The notes below the pieces were generated by a model, which was not told the DNA's origin, searched no databases, and saw only the letters and a program-made list of their open reading frames with translations. From the NCBI RefSeq assembly GCF_037975245.1, contig NC_092574.1:12501-76500 (forward strand): a DNA stretch of 64,000 nucleotides. The letters run 5' to 3'. Source of the DNA: Apostichopus japonicus. Taxonomy: Eukaryota > Echinodermata > Holothuroidea > Aspidochirotida > Stichopodidae. This document shows positions 46,701-59,149 of this stretch, piece after piece; within the stretch, counting starts at the first letter, position 1, and every line of letters begins with the position of its first letter. The position numbers and the translations under genes were made by a program.

Positions 46701-49200
46701 GGGGCAGTTTGCTTTTGCCGCGATCTCATACTGTCTCTGGGAACTTTAAGTATTAGAAACGAACATAGATTTATATCAACTGCTGTCGTGGCGCGGTTGG
46801 TTGCTCTGTACCTCGAGAGCGTGAAGATTTTTGGATCGCGGGCTCGAGACCAGGTGGGGGCAGTTTGCTTTTGCCGCGATCTCATACGGTCTCTGGGAAC
46901 TTTAAGTATTAGAAACGAACATAGATTTATATCAACTGCTGTCGTGGCGCGGTTGGTTGCTCTGTACCTCGAGAGCGTGACGTATTTTGGATCGCGGGCT
47001 CGAGACCAGGTGGGGCAGTTTGCTTTTGCCGGGTTCTTATACGGTCTCTGGAACTTTAAGTATTAGAAACGAACATAGATTTATATCAACTGCTGTCGTG
47101 ACGCGGTTGGTTGCTCTGTACCTCGAGAGCGTGACGTATTTTGGATCGCGGGCTCGAGACCAGGTGGGGGCAGTTTGCTTTTTCCGCGATCTCATACGGT
47201 CTCTGGGAACTTTAAGTATTAGAAACGAACATAGATTTATATCAACTGCTGTCGTGGCGCGGTTGGTTGCTCTGTACCTCGAGAGCGTGACGTATTTTGG
47301 ATCGCGGGCTCGAGACCAGGTGGGGGCAGTTTGCTTTTGCCGCGATCTCATACGGTCTCTGGAACTTTAAGTATTAGAAACGAACATAGATTTATATCAA
47401 CTGCTGTCGTGGCGCGGTTGGTTGCTCTGTACCTCGAGAGCGTGACGATTTTTGGATCGCGGGCTCGAGACCAGGTGGGGGTAGTTTGCTTTTGCCGCGA
47501 TCTTATACGGTCTCTGGGAACTTTAAGTATTAGAAACGAACATAGATTTATATCAACTGCTGTCGTGGCGCGGTTGGTTGCTCTGTACCTCGAGAGCGTG
47601 ACGTATTTTGGATCGCGGGCTCGAGACCAGGTGGGGGCAGTTTGCTTTTTCCGCGATCTCATACGGCCCCTGGAACTTTAAGTATTAGAAACGAACATAG
47701 ATTTATATCAACTGCTGTCGTGGCGCGGTTGGTTGCTCTGTACCTCGAGAGCGTGACGTATTTTGGATCGCGGGCTCGAGACCAGGTGGGGGCAGTTTAC
47801 TTTTGCCGCGATCTCATACGGTCTCTGGGAACTTTAAGTATTAGAAACGAACATAGATTTATATCAACTGCTGTCGTGGCGCGGTTGGTTGCTCTGTACC
47901 TCGAGAGCGTGACGTATTTTGGATCGCGGGCTCGAGACCAGGTGGGGGCAGTTTGCTTTTGCCGCGATCTCATACGGTCTCTGGAACTTTAAGTATTAGA
48001 AACGAACATAGATTTATATCAACTGCTGTCGTGGCGCGGTTGGTTGCTCTGTACCTCGAGAGCGTGAAGATTTTTGGATCGCGGGCTCGAGACCAGGTGG
48101 GGGCAGTTTGCTTTTGCCGCGATCTCATACGGTCTCTGGGAACTTTAAGTATTAGAAACGAACATAGATTTATATCAACTGCTGTCGTGGCGCGGTTGGT
48201 TGCTCTGTACCTCGAGAGCGTGACGTATTTTGGATCGCGGGCTCGAGACCAGGTGGGGCAGTTTGCTTTTGCCGGGTTCTTATACGGTCTCTGGAACTTT
48301 AAGTATTAGAAACGAACATAGATTTATATCAACTGCTGTCGTGGCGCGGTTGGTTGCTCTGTACCTCGAGAGCGTGACGTATTTTGGATCGCGGGCTCGA
48401 GACCAGGTGGGGGCAGTTTGCTTTTTCCGCGATCTCATACGGTCTCTGGGAACTTTAAGTATTAGAAACGAACATAGATTTATATCAACTGCTGTCGTGG
48501 CGCGGTTGGTTGCTCTGTACCTCGAGAGCGTGACGTATTTTGGATCGCGGGCTCGAGACCAGGTGGGGGCAGTTTGCTTTTGCCGCGATCTCATACGGTC
48601 TCTGGAACTTTAAGTATTAGAAACGAACATAGATTTATATCAACTGCTGTCGTGGCGCGGTTGGTTGCTCTGTACCTCGAGAGCGTGACGTATTTTGGAT
48701 CGCGGGCTCGAGACCAGGTGGGGGCAGTTTGCTTTTGTCGCGATCTTATACGGTCTCTGGGAACTTTAAGTATTAGAAACGAACATAGATTTATATCAAC
48801 TGCTGTCGTGGCGCGGTTGGTTGCTCTGTACCTCGAGAGCGTGACGTATTTTGGATCGCGGGCTCGAGACCAGGTGGGGGCAGTTTGCTTTTGCCGCGAT
48901 CTCATACGGTCTCTGGAACTTTAAGTATTAGAAACGAACATAGATTTATATCAACTGCTGTCGTGGCGCGGTTGGTTGCTCTGTACCTCGAGAGCGTGAC
49001 GATTTTTGGATCGCGGGCTCGAGACCAGGTGGGGGCAGTTTGCTTTTGCCGCGATCTTATACGGTCTCTGGGAACTTTAAGTATTAGAAACGAACATAGA
49101 TTTATATCAACTGCTGTCGTGGCGCGGTTGGTTGCTCTGTACCTCGAGAGCGTGACGTATTTTGGATCGCGGGCTCGAGACCAGGTGGGGGCAGTTTGCT
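46700..49200 (+). repeat. 8- to 10-monomer duplication (1243 / 1554 bp)
   Basis: A GTGAAGATTTTT monomer at 46821 followed by G4, CCGGGTTCT and CTTTTTCCGC monomers recurs at 48064 with a 1243-bp offset. The following ATTTTT and CTTTTTCCGC-CCCC monomers at 47.33-47.68 recur at 48.88-49.23 with a 1554-bp offset. The second copy therefore contains two extra monomers. Confidence 0.8.
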
Positions 49201-50300
49201 TTTTCCGCGATCTCATACGGCCCCTGGAACTTTAAGTATTAGAAACGAACATAGATTTATATCAACTGCTGTCGTGGCGCGGTTGGTTGCTCTGTACCTC
49301 GAGAGCGTGACGTATTTTGGATCGCGGGCTCGAGACCAGGTGGGGGCAGTTTGCTTTTGCCGCGATCTCATACGGTCTCTGGAACTTTATGTATTAGAAA
49401 CGAACATAGATTTATATCAACTGCTGTCGTGGCGCGGTTGGTTGCTCTGTACCTCGAGAGCGTGACGTATTTTGGATCGCGGGCTCGAGACCAGGTGGGG
49501 GCAGTTTGCTTTTGCCGGGTTCTTATACGGTCTCTGGAACTTGAAGTATTAGAAACGAACATAGATTTATATCAACTGCTGTCGTGGCGCGGTTGGTTGC
49601 TCTGTACCTCGAGAGCGTGACGTATTTTGGATCGCGGGCTCGAGACCAGGTGGGGCAGTTTGCTTTTTCCGCGATCTTATACGGTCTCTGGGAATTTTAA
49701 GTATTAGAAACGAACATAGATTTATATCAACTGCTGTCGTGGCGCGGTTGGTTGCTCTGTACCTCGAGAGCGTGACGATTTTTGGATCGCGGGCTCGAGA
49801 CCAGGTGGGGGCAGTTTGCTTTTGCCGCGATCTCATACGGTCTCTGGGAACTTTAAGTATTAGAAACGAACATAGATTTATATAAACTGCTGTCGTGGCG
49901 CGGTTGGTTGCTCTGTACCTCGAGAGCGTGACGTATTTTGGATCGCGGGCTCGAGACCAGGTGGGGGCAGTTTGCTTTTGCCGCGATCTTATACGGTCTC
50001 TGGGAACTTTAAGTATTAGAAACGAACATAGATTTATATCAACTGCTGTCGTGGCGCGGTTGGTTGCTCTGTACCTCGAGAGCGTGACGTATTTTGGATC
50101 GCGGGCTCGAGACCAGGTAGGGGCAGTTTGCTTTTGCCGCGATCTCATACGGCCCCTGGAACTTTAAGTATTAGAAACGAACATAGATTTATATCAACTG
50201 CTGTCGTGGCGCGGTTGGTTGCTCTGTACCTCGAGAGCGTGACGTATTTTGGATCGCGGGCTCGAGACCAGGTGGGGGCAGTTTGCTTTTTCCGCGATCT
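49196..50300 (+). repeat. seven-monomer block shared by three sites
   Basis: The order CCCC junction, CTTTATGTATTAG (about 49387), CTTGAAGTATTAG (about 49542), G4/CTTTTTCC with GGGAATTTTAAG, ATTTTT, TATTTT and GACCAGGTAGGGG recurs at about 54.48 kb (offset 5287; 5443 after one extra monomer there) and about 57.59 kb. It belongs to the nested 49-62.6 kb structure. Confidence 0.82.
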
Positions 50301-52193
50301 CATACGGCCCATGGAACTTTAAGTATTAGAAACGAACATAGATTTATATCAACTGCTGTCGTGGCGCGGTTGGTTGCTCTGTACCTCGAGAGCGTGACGT
50401 ATTTTGGATCGCGGGCTCGAGACCAGGTGGGGGCAGTTTGCTTTTTCCGCGATCTCATACGGTCTCTGGGAACTTTAAGTATTAGAAACGAACATAGATT
50501 TATATCAACTGCTGTCGTGGCGCGGTTGGTTGCTCTGTACCTCGAGAGCGTGACGATTTTTGGATCGCGGGCTCGAGACCAGGTGGGGGCAATTTGCTTT
50601 TGCCGCGATCTCATACGGTCTCTGGGAACTTTAAGTATTAGAAACGAACATAGATTTATATCAACTGCTGTCGTGGCGCGGTTGGTTGCTCTGTACCTCG
50701 AGAGCGTGACGTATTTTGGATCGCGGGCTCGAGACCAGGTGGGGGCAGTTTGCTTTTGCCGCGATCTCATACGGTCTCTGGGAACTTTAAGTATTAGAAA
50801 CGAACAAAGATTTATATCAACTGCTGTCGTGGCGCGGTTGGTTGCTCTGTACCTCGAGAGCGTGACGATTTTTGGATCGCGGGCTCGAGACCAGGTGGGG
50901 GCAGTTTGCTTTTGCCGCGATCTCATACGGTCTCTGGGAACTTTAAGTATTAGAAACGAACATAGATTTATATCAACTGCTGTCGTGGCGCGGTTGGTTG
51001 CTCTGTACCTCGAGAGCGTGACGATTTTTGGATCGCGGGCTCGAGACCAGGTGGGGGCAGTTTGCTTTTGCCGCGATCTCATACGGTCTCTGGGAACTTT
51101 AAGTATTAGAAACGAACATAGATTTATATCAACTGCTGTCGTGGCGCCTATGGTTGCTCTGTACCTCGAGAGCGTGACGTATTTTGGATCGCGGGCTCGA
51201 GACCAGGTGGGGGCAGTTTGCTTTTTCCGCGATCTCATACGGTCTCTGGGAACTTTAAGTATTAGAAACGAACATAGATTTATATCAACTGCTGTCGTGG
51301 CGCGGTTGGTTGCTCTGTACCTCGAGAGCGTGACGATTTTTGGATCGCGGGCTCGAGACCAGGTGGGGGCAATTTGCTTTTGCCGCGATCTCATACGGTC
51401 TCTGGGAACTTTAAGTATTAGAAACGAACATAGATTTATATCAACTGCTGTCGTGGCGCGGTTGGTTGCTCTGTACCTCGAGAGCGTGACGTATTTTGGA
51501 TCGCGGGCTCGAGACCAGGTGGGGGCAGTTTGCTTTTGCCGCGATCTCATACGGTCTCTGGGAACTTTAAGTATTAGAAACGAACAAAGATTTATATCAA
51601 CTGCTGTCGTGGCGCGGTTGGTTGCTCTGTACCTCGAGAGCGTGACGATTTTTGGATCGCGGGCTCGAGACCAGGTGGGGGCAGTTTGCTTTTGCCGCGA
51701 TCTCATACGGTCTCTGGGAACTTTAAGTATTAGAAACGAACATAGATTTATATCAACTGCTGTCGTGGCGCGGTTGGTTGCTCTGTACCTCGAGAGCGTG
51801 ACGATTTTTGGATCGCGGGCTCGAGACCAGGTGGGGGCAGTTTGCTTTTGCCGCGATCTCATACGGTCTCTGGGAACTTTAAGTATTAGAAACGAACATA
51901 GATTTATATCAACTGCTGTCGTGGCGCGGTTGGTTGCTCTGTACCTCGAGAGCGTGACGATTTTTGGATCGCGGGCTCGAGACCAGGTGGGGGCAGTTTG
52001 CTTTTTCCGCGATCTCATACGGTCTCTGGGAACTTTAAGTATTAGAAACGAACATAGATTTATATCAACTGCTGTCGTGGCGCGGTTGGTTGCTCTGTAC
52101 CTCGAGAGCGTGACGTATTTCGGATCGCGGGCTCGAGACCAGGTGGGGGCAGTTTGCTTTTGCCGCGATCTCATACGGCCCCTGGAACTTTAA
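50283..52193 (+). other. 636-codon open frame across the array, judged non-coding
   Basis: The frame stays open because twelve consecutive monomers are all 156 bp (52 codons) and the consensus has no stop in this frame. A 624-codon frame is open on the opposite strand over the same DNA, and the same pair occurs at 59300-61210. Monomers of 155 or 154 bp elsewhere break the frame within one or two units. Variants such as TAT/ATT/TTT, CGGTTG/CCTATG and CGCGAT/CGGGTT are mostly amino-acid changing, so there is no sign of protein-level constraint. No domain is recognisable. Translation cannot be excluded from sequence alone. Confidence 0.85.
50390..51950 (+). repeat. tandem 5-monomer duplication (780 bp)
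   Basis: Five monomers (CTTTTTCC; ATTTTT with GGGGCAATTTGC; TATTTT; GAACAAAG with ATTTTT; ATTTTT) are repeated at a 780-bp offset. GGGGCAATTTGC lies near 50592 and 51372. All monomers are 156 bp, which leaves a 636-codon frame open across 50283-52193. Confidence 0.88.
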
Positions 52194-52849
52194 GTATTAG
52201 AAACGAACATAGATTTATATCAACTGCTGTCGTGGCGCGGTTGGTTGCTCTGTACCTCGAGAGCGTGACGTATTTTGGATCGCGGGCTCGAGACCAGGTG
52301 GGGGCAGTTTGCTTTTGCCGGGTTCTTATACGGTCTCTGGGAACTTTAAGTATTAGAAACGAACATAGATTTATATCAACTGCTGTCGTGGCGCGGTTGG
52401 TTGCTCTGTACCTCGAGAGCGTGACGTATTTTGGATCGCGGGCTCGAGACCAGGTGGGGGCAGTTTGCTTTTGCCGGGATCTTATACGGTCTCTGGGAAC
52501 TTTAAGTATTAGAAACGAACATAGATTTATATCAACTGCTGTCGTGGCGCGGTTGATTGCTCTGTACCTCGAGAGCGTGACGTATTTGGATCGCGGGCTC
52601 GAGACCAGGTGGGGCAGTTTGCTTTTTCCGCGATCTCATACGGTCTCTGGGAATTTTAAGTATTAGAAACGAACATAGATTTATATCAACTGCTGTCGTG
52701 GCGCGGTTGGTTGCTCTGTACCTCGAGAGCGTGACGTATTTTGGATCGCGGGCTCGAGACCAGGTGGGGGCAGTTTGCTTTTGCCCGATCTGATACGGTC
52801 TCTGGGAACTTTAAGTATTAGAAACGAACATAGATTTATATCAACTGCT

Positions 52850-55800
52850 GTCGTGGCGCGGTTGGTTGCTCTGTACCTCGAGAGCGTGACGTATTTTGGA
52901 CCGCGGGCTCGAGACCAGGTGGGGCAGTTTGCTTTTGCCGCGATCTCATACGGTCTCTGGAACTTTAAGTATTAGAAACGAACATAGATTTATATCAACT
53001 GCTGTCGTGGCGCGGTTGGTTGCTCTGTACCTCGAGATCGTGACGTATTTTGGATCGCGGGCTCGAGACCAGGTGGGGGCAGTTTGCTTTTGCCGCGATC
53101 TCATACGGTCTCTGGGAACTTTAAGTATTAGAAACGAACATAGATTTATATCAACTGCTGTCGTGGCGCGGTTGGTTGCTCTGTCCCTGTAGAGCGTGAC
53201 GATTTTTGGATCGCGGGCTCGAGACCAGGTGGGGGCAGTTTGCTTTTGCCGCGATCTGGTACGGTCTCTGGGAACTTTAAGTATTAGAAACGAACATAGA
53301 TTTATATCAACTGCTGTCGTGGCGCGGTTGGTTGCTCTGTACCTCGAGAGCGTGACGTATTTTGGATCGCGGGCTCGAGACCAGGTGGGGGCAGTTTGCT
53401 TTTGCCGCGATCTCATACGGTCTCTGGGAACTTTAAGTATAAGAAACGAACATAGATTTATATCAACTGCTGTCGTGGCGCGGTTGGTTGCTCTGTACCT
53501 CGAGAGCGTGACGATTTTTGGATCGCGGGCTCGAGACCAGGTGGGGGCAGTTTGCTTTTGCCGCGATCTCATACGGTCTCTGTGAACTTTAAGTATTAGA
53601 AACGAACATAGATTTATATCAACTGCTGTCGTGGCGCGGTTGGTTGCTCTGTACCTCGAGAGCGTAACGATTTTTGGATCGCGGGCTCGAGACCAGGTGG
53701 GGGCAGTTTGCTTTTGCCGGGTTCTTATACGGTCTCTGGGAACTTTAAGTATTAGAAACGAACATAGATTTATATCAACTGCTGTCGTGGCGCGGTTGGT
53801 TGCTCTGTACCTCGAGAGCGTGACGTATTTTGGATCGCGGGCTCGAGACCAGGTGGGGGCAGTTTGCTTTTGCCGGGATCTTATACGGTCTCTGGGAACT
53901 TTAAGTATTAGAAACGAACATAGATTTATATCAACTGCTGTCGTGGCGCGGTTGATTGCTCTGTACCTCGAGAGCGTGACGTATTTGGATCGCGGGCTCG
54001 AGACCAGGTGGGGCAGTTTGCTTTTTCCGCGATCTTATACGGTCTCTGGGAATTTTAAGTATTAGAAACGAACATAGATTTATATCAACTGCTGTCGTGG
54101 CGCGGTTGGTTGCTCTGTACCTCGAGAGCGTGACGTATTTTGGATCGCGGGCTCGAGACCAGGTGGGGGCAGTTTGCTTTTGCCCGATCTGATACGGTCT
54201 CTGGGAACTTTAAGTATTAGAAACGAACATAGATTTATATCAACTGCTGTCGTGGCGCGGTTGGTTGCTCTGTACCTCGAGAGCGTGACGTATTTTGGAC
54301 CGCGGGCTCGAGACCAGGTGGGGCAGTTTGCTTTTGCCGCGATCTCATACGGTCTCTGGAACTTTAAGTATTAGAAACGAACATAGATTTATATCAACTG
54401 CTGTCGTGGCGCGGTTGGTTGCTCTGTACCTCGAGAGCGTGACGTATTTTGGATCGCGGGCTCGAGACCAGGTGGGGGCAGTTTGCTTTTTCCGCGATCT
54501 CATACGGCCCCTGGAACTTTAAGTATTAGAAACGAACATAGATTTATATCAACTGCTGTCGTGGCGCGGTTGGTTGCTCTGTACCTCGAGAGCGTGACGT
54601 ATTTTGGATCGCGGGCTCGAGACCAGGTGGGGGCAGTTTGCTTTTGCCGCGATCTCATACGGTCTCTGGAACTTTATGTATTAGAAACGAACATAGATTT
54701 ATATCAACTGCTGTCGTGGCGCGGTTGGTTGCTCTGTACCTCGAGAGCGTGACGTATTTTGGATCGCGGGCTCGAGACCAGGTGGGGGCAGTTTGCTTTT
54801 GCCGGGTTCTTATACGGTCTCTGGAACTTGAAGTATTAGAAACGAACATAGATTTATATCAACTGCTGTCGTGGCGCGGTTGGTTGCTCTGTACCTCGAG
54901 AGCGTGACGTATTTTGGATCGCGGGCTCGAGACCAGGTGGGGCAGTTTGCTTTTTCCGCGATCTCATACGGTCTCTGGGAATTTTAAGTATTAGAAACGA
55001 ACATAGATTTATATCAACTGCTGTCGTGGCGCGGTTGGTTGCTCTGTACCTCGAGAGCGTGACGATTTTTGGATCGCGGGCTCGAGACCAGGTGGGGGCA
55101 GTTTGCTTTTGCCGCGATCTCATACGGTCTCTGGGAACTTTAAGTATTAGAAACGAACATAGATTTATATCAACTGCTGTCGTGGCGCGGTTGGTTGCTC
55201 TGTACCTCGAGAGCGTGACGATTTTTGGATCGCGGGCTCGAGACCAGGTGGGGGCAGTTTGCTTTTGCCGCGATCTCATACGGTCTCTGGGAACTTTAAG
55301 TATTAGAAACGAACATAGATTTATATCAACTGCTGTCGTGGCGCGGTTGGTTGCTCTGTACCTCGAGAGCGTGACGTATTTTGGATCGCGGGCTCGAGAC
55401 CAGGTGGGGGCAGTTTGCTTTTGCCGCGATCTTATACGGTCTCTGGGAACTTTAAGTATTAGAAACGAACATAGATTTATATCAACTGCTGTCGTGGCGC
55501 GGTTGGTTGCTCTGTACCTCGAGAGCGTGACGTATTTTGGATCGCGGGCTCGAGACCAGGTAGGGGCAGTTTGCTTTTGCCGCGATCTCATACGGCCCCT
55601 GGAACTTTAAGTATTAGAAACGAACATAGATTTATATCAACTGCTGTCGTGGCGCGGTTGGTTGCTCTGTACCTCGAGAGCGTGACGTATTTTGGATCGC
55701 GGGCTCGAGACCAGGTGGGGGCAGTTTGCTTTTTCCGCGATCTCATACGGCCCATGGAACTTTAAGTATTAGAAACGAACATAGATTTATATCAACTGCT

Positions 55801-55950
55801 GTCGTGGCGCGGTTGGTTGCTCTGTACCTCGAGAGCGTGACGTATTTTGGATCGCGGGCTCGAGACCAGGTGGGGGCAGTTTGCTTTTTCCGCGATCTCA
55901 TACGGTCTCTGGGAACTTTAAGTATTAGAAACGAACATAGATTTATATCA
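52850..55950 (+). repeat. 20-monomer block (3107 bp), copy 1
   Basis: At least a dozen rare markers here recur exactly 3107 bp downstream: GAGATCGTG (about 53036), CTGTCCCTGTAGAG (53181), GATCTGGTACGG, GTATAAGAAAC, GTCTCTGTGAAC, GCGTAACG, CCGGGATCT, GGTTGATTGC, GTATTTGGATC, GCCCGATCTGATACGG, GGACCGCGG and CTTTATGTATTAG. Confidence 0.9.
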
Positions 55951-58950
55951 ACTGCTGTCGTGGCGCGGTTGGTTGCTCTGTACCTCGAGAGCGTGACGTA
56001 TTTTGGACCGCGGGCTCGAGACCAGGTGGGGCAGTTTGCTTTTGCCGCGATCTCATACGGTCTCTGGAACTTTAAGTATTAGAAACGAACATAGATTTAT
56101 ATCAACTGCTGTCGTGGCGCGGTTGGTTGCTCTGTACCTCGAGATCGTGACGTATTTTGGATCGCGGGCTCGAGACCAGGTGGGGGCAGTTTGCTTTTGC
56201 CGCGATCTCATACGGTCTCTGGGAACTTTAAGTATTAGAAACGAACATAGATTTATATCAACTGCTGTCGTGGCGCGGTTGGTTGCTCTGTCCCTGTAGA
56301 GCGTGACGATTTTTGGATCGCGGGCTCGAGACCAGGTGGGGGCAGTTTGCTTTTGCCGCGATCTGGTACGGTCTCTGGGAACTTTAAGTATTAGAAACGA
56401 ACATAGATTTATATCAACTGCTGTCGTGGCGCGGTTGGTTGCTCTGTACCTCGAGAGCGTGACGTATTTTGGATCGCGGGCTCGAGACCAGGTGGGGGCA
56501 GTTTGCTTTTGCCGCGATCTCATACGGTCTCTGGGAACTTTAAGTATAAGAAACGCACATAGATTTTTATCAACTGCTGTCGTGGCGCGGATGGTTGCTC
56601 TGTACCTCGAGAGCGTGACGATTTTTGGATCGCGGGCTCGAGACCAGGTGGGGGCAGTTTGCTTTTGCCGCGATCTCATACGGTCTCTGTGAACTTTAAG
56701 TATTAGAAACGAACATAGATTTATATCAACTGCTGTCGTGGCGCGGTTGGTTGCTCTGTACCTCGAGAGCGTAACGATTTTTGGATCGCGGGCTCGAGAC
56801 CAGGTGGGGGCAGTTTGCTTTTGCCGGGTTCTTATACGGTCTCTGGGAACTTTAAGTATTAGAAACGAACATAGATTTATATCAACTGCTGTCGTGGCGC
56901 GGTTGGTTGCTCTGTACCTCGAGAGCGTGACGTATTTTGGATCGCGGGCTCGAGACCAGGTGGGGGCAGTTTGCTTTTGCCGGGATCTTATACGGTCTCT
57001 GGGAACTTTAAGTATTAGAAACGAACATAGATTTATATCAACTGCTGTCGTGGCGCGGTTGATTGCTCTGTACCTCGAGAGCGTGACGTATTTGGATCGC
57101 GGGCTCGAGACCAGGTGGGGCAGTTTGCTTTTTCCGCGATCTTATACGGTCTCTGGGAATTTTAAGTATTAGAAACGAACATAGATTTATATCAACTGCT
57201 GTCGTGGCGCGGTTGGTTGCTCTGTACCTCGAGAGCGTGACGTATTTTGGATCGCGGGCTCGAGACCAGGTGGGGGCAGTTTGCTTTTGCCCGATCTGAT
57301 ACGGTCTCTGGGAACTTTAAGTATTAGAAACGAACATAGATTTATATCAACTGCTGTCGTGGCGCGGTTGGTTGCTCTGTACCTCGAGAGCGTGACGTAT
57401 TTTGGACCGCGGGCTCGAGACCAGGTGGGGCAGTTTGCTTTTGCCGCGATCTCATACGGTCTCTGGAACTTTAAGTATTAGAAACGAACATAGATTTATA
57501 TCAACTGCTGTCGTGGCGCGGTTGGTTGCTCTGTACCTCGAGAGCGTGACGTATTTTGGATCGCGGGCTCGAGACCAGGTGGGGGCAGTTTGCTTTTTCC
57601 GCGATCTCATACGGCCCCTGGAACTTTAAGTATTAGAAACGAACATAGATTTATATCAACTGCTGTCGTGGCGCGGTTGGTTGCTCTGTACCTCGAGAGC
57701 GTGACGTATTTTGGATCGCGGGCTCGAGACCAGGTGGGGGCAGTTTGCTTTTGCCGCGATCTCATACGGTCTCTGGAACTTTATGTATTAGAAACGAACA
57801 TAGATTTATATCAACTGCTGTCGTGGCGCGGTTGGTTGCTCTGTACCTCGAGAGCGTGACGTATTTTGGATCGCGGGCTCGAGACCAGGTGGGGGCAGTT
57901 TGCTTTTGCCGGGTTCTTATACGGTCTCTGGAACTTGAAGTATTAGAAACGAACATAGATTTATATCAACTGCTGTCGTGGCGCGGTTGGTTGCTCTGTA
58001 CCTCGAGAGCGTGACGTATTTTGGATCGCGGGCTCGAGACCAGGTGGGGCAGTTTGCTTTTTCCGCGATCTTATACGGTCTCTGGGAATTTTAAGTATTA
58101 GAAACGAACATAGATTTATATCAACTGCTGTCGTGGCGCGGTTGGTTGCTCTGTACCTCGAGAGCGTGACGATTTTTGGATCGCGGGCTCGAGACCAGGT
58201 GGGGGCAGTTTGCTTTTGCCGCGATCTCATACGGTCTCTGGGAACTTTAAGTATTAGAAACGAACATAGATTTATATCAACTGCTGTCGTGGCGCGGTTG
58301 GTTGCTCTGTACCTCGAGAGCGTGACGATTTTTGGATCGCGGGCTCGAGACCAGGTGGGGGCAGTTTGCTTTTGCCGCGATCTCATACGGTCTCTGGGAA
58401 CTTTAAGTATTAGAAACGAACATAGATTTATATCAACTGCTGTCGTGGCGCGGTTGGTTGCTCTGTACCTCGAGAGCGTGACGTATTTTGGATCGCGGGC
58501 TCGAGACCAGGTGGGGGCAGTTTGCTTTTGCCGCGATCTTATACGGTCTCTGGGAACTTTAAGTATTAGAAACGAACATAGATTTATATCAACTGCTGTC
58601 GTGGCGCGGTTGGTTGCTCTGTACCTCGAGAGCGTGACGTATTTTGGATCGCGGGCTCGAGACCAGGTAGGGGCAGTTTGCTTTTGCCGCGATCTCATAC
58701 GGCCCCTGGAACTTTAAGTATTAGAAACGAACATAGATTTATATCAACTGCTGTCGTGGCGCGGTTGGTTGCTCTGTACCTCGAGAGCGTGACGTATTTT
58801 GGATCGCGGGCTCGAGACCAGGTGGGGGCAGTTTGCTTTTTCCGCGATCTCATACGGCCCATGGAACTTTAAGTATTAGAAACGAACATAGATTTATATC
58901 AACTGCTGTCGTGGCGCGGTTGGTTGCTCTGTACCTCGAGAGCGTGACGT
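55951..58950 (+). repeat. 20-monomer block (3107 bp), copy 2
   Basis: Abuts copy 1. By eye there are only a handful of differences: one monomer near 56.54-56.59 kb has AAACGCAC, GATTTTTATC and GCGGATGG, and one GATCTC is GATCTT near 58.07. The match ends near 58.95 kb, where copy 2 has an extra T (GTATTTTTGG). Confidence 0.9.
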
Positions 58951-59149
58951 ATTTTTGGATCGCGGGCTCGAGACCAGGTGGGGGCAGTTTGCTTTTGCCG
59001 CGATCTCATACGGTCTCTGGGAACTTTAAGTATTAGAAACGAACATAGATTTATATCAACTGCTGTCGTGGCGCGGTTGGTTGCTCTGTACCTCGAGAGC
59101 GTGACGTTTTTTGGATCGCGGGCTCGAGACCAGGTAGGGGCAGTTTGCT

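Noticed and set aside
50283-52193. Large repeat protein gene on either strand
   Set aside because: Both strands are open over the same DNA, the frame depends only on monomer length, 154- and 155-bp monomers break it everywhere else, and most common variants change amino acids. No start context, splice structure or known domain is visible.
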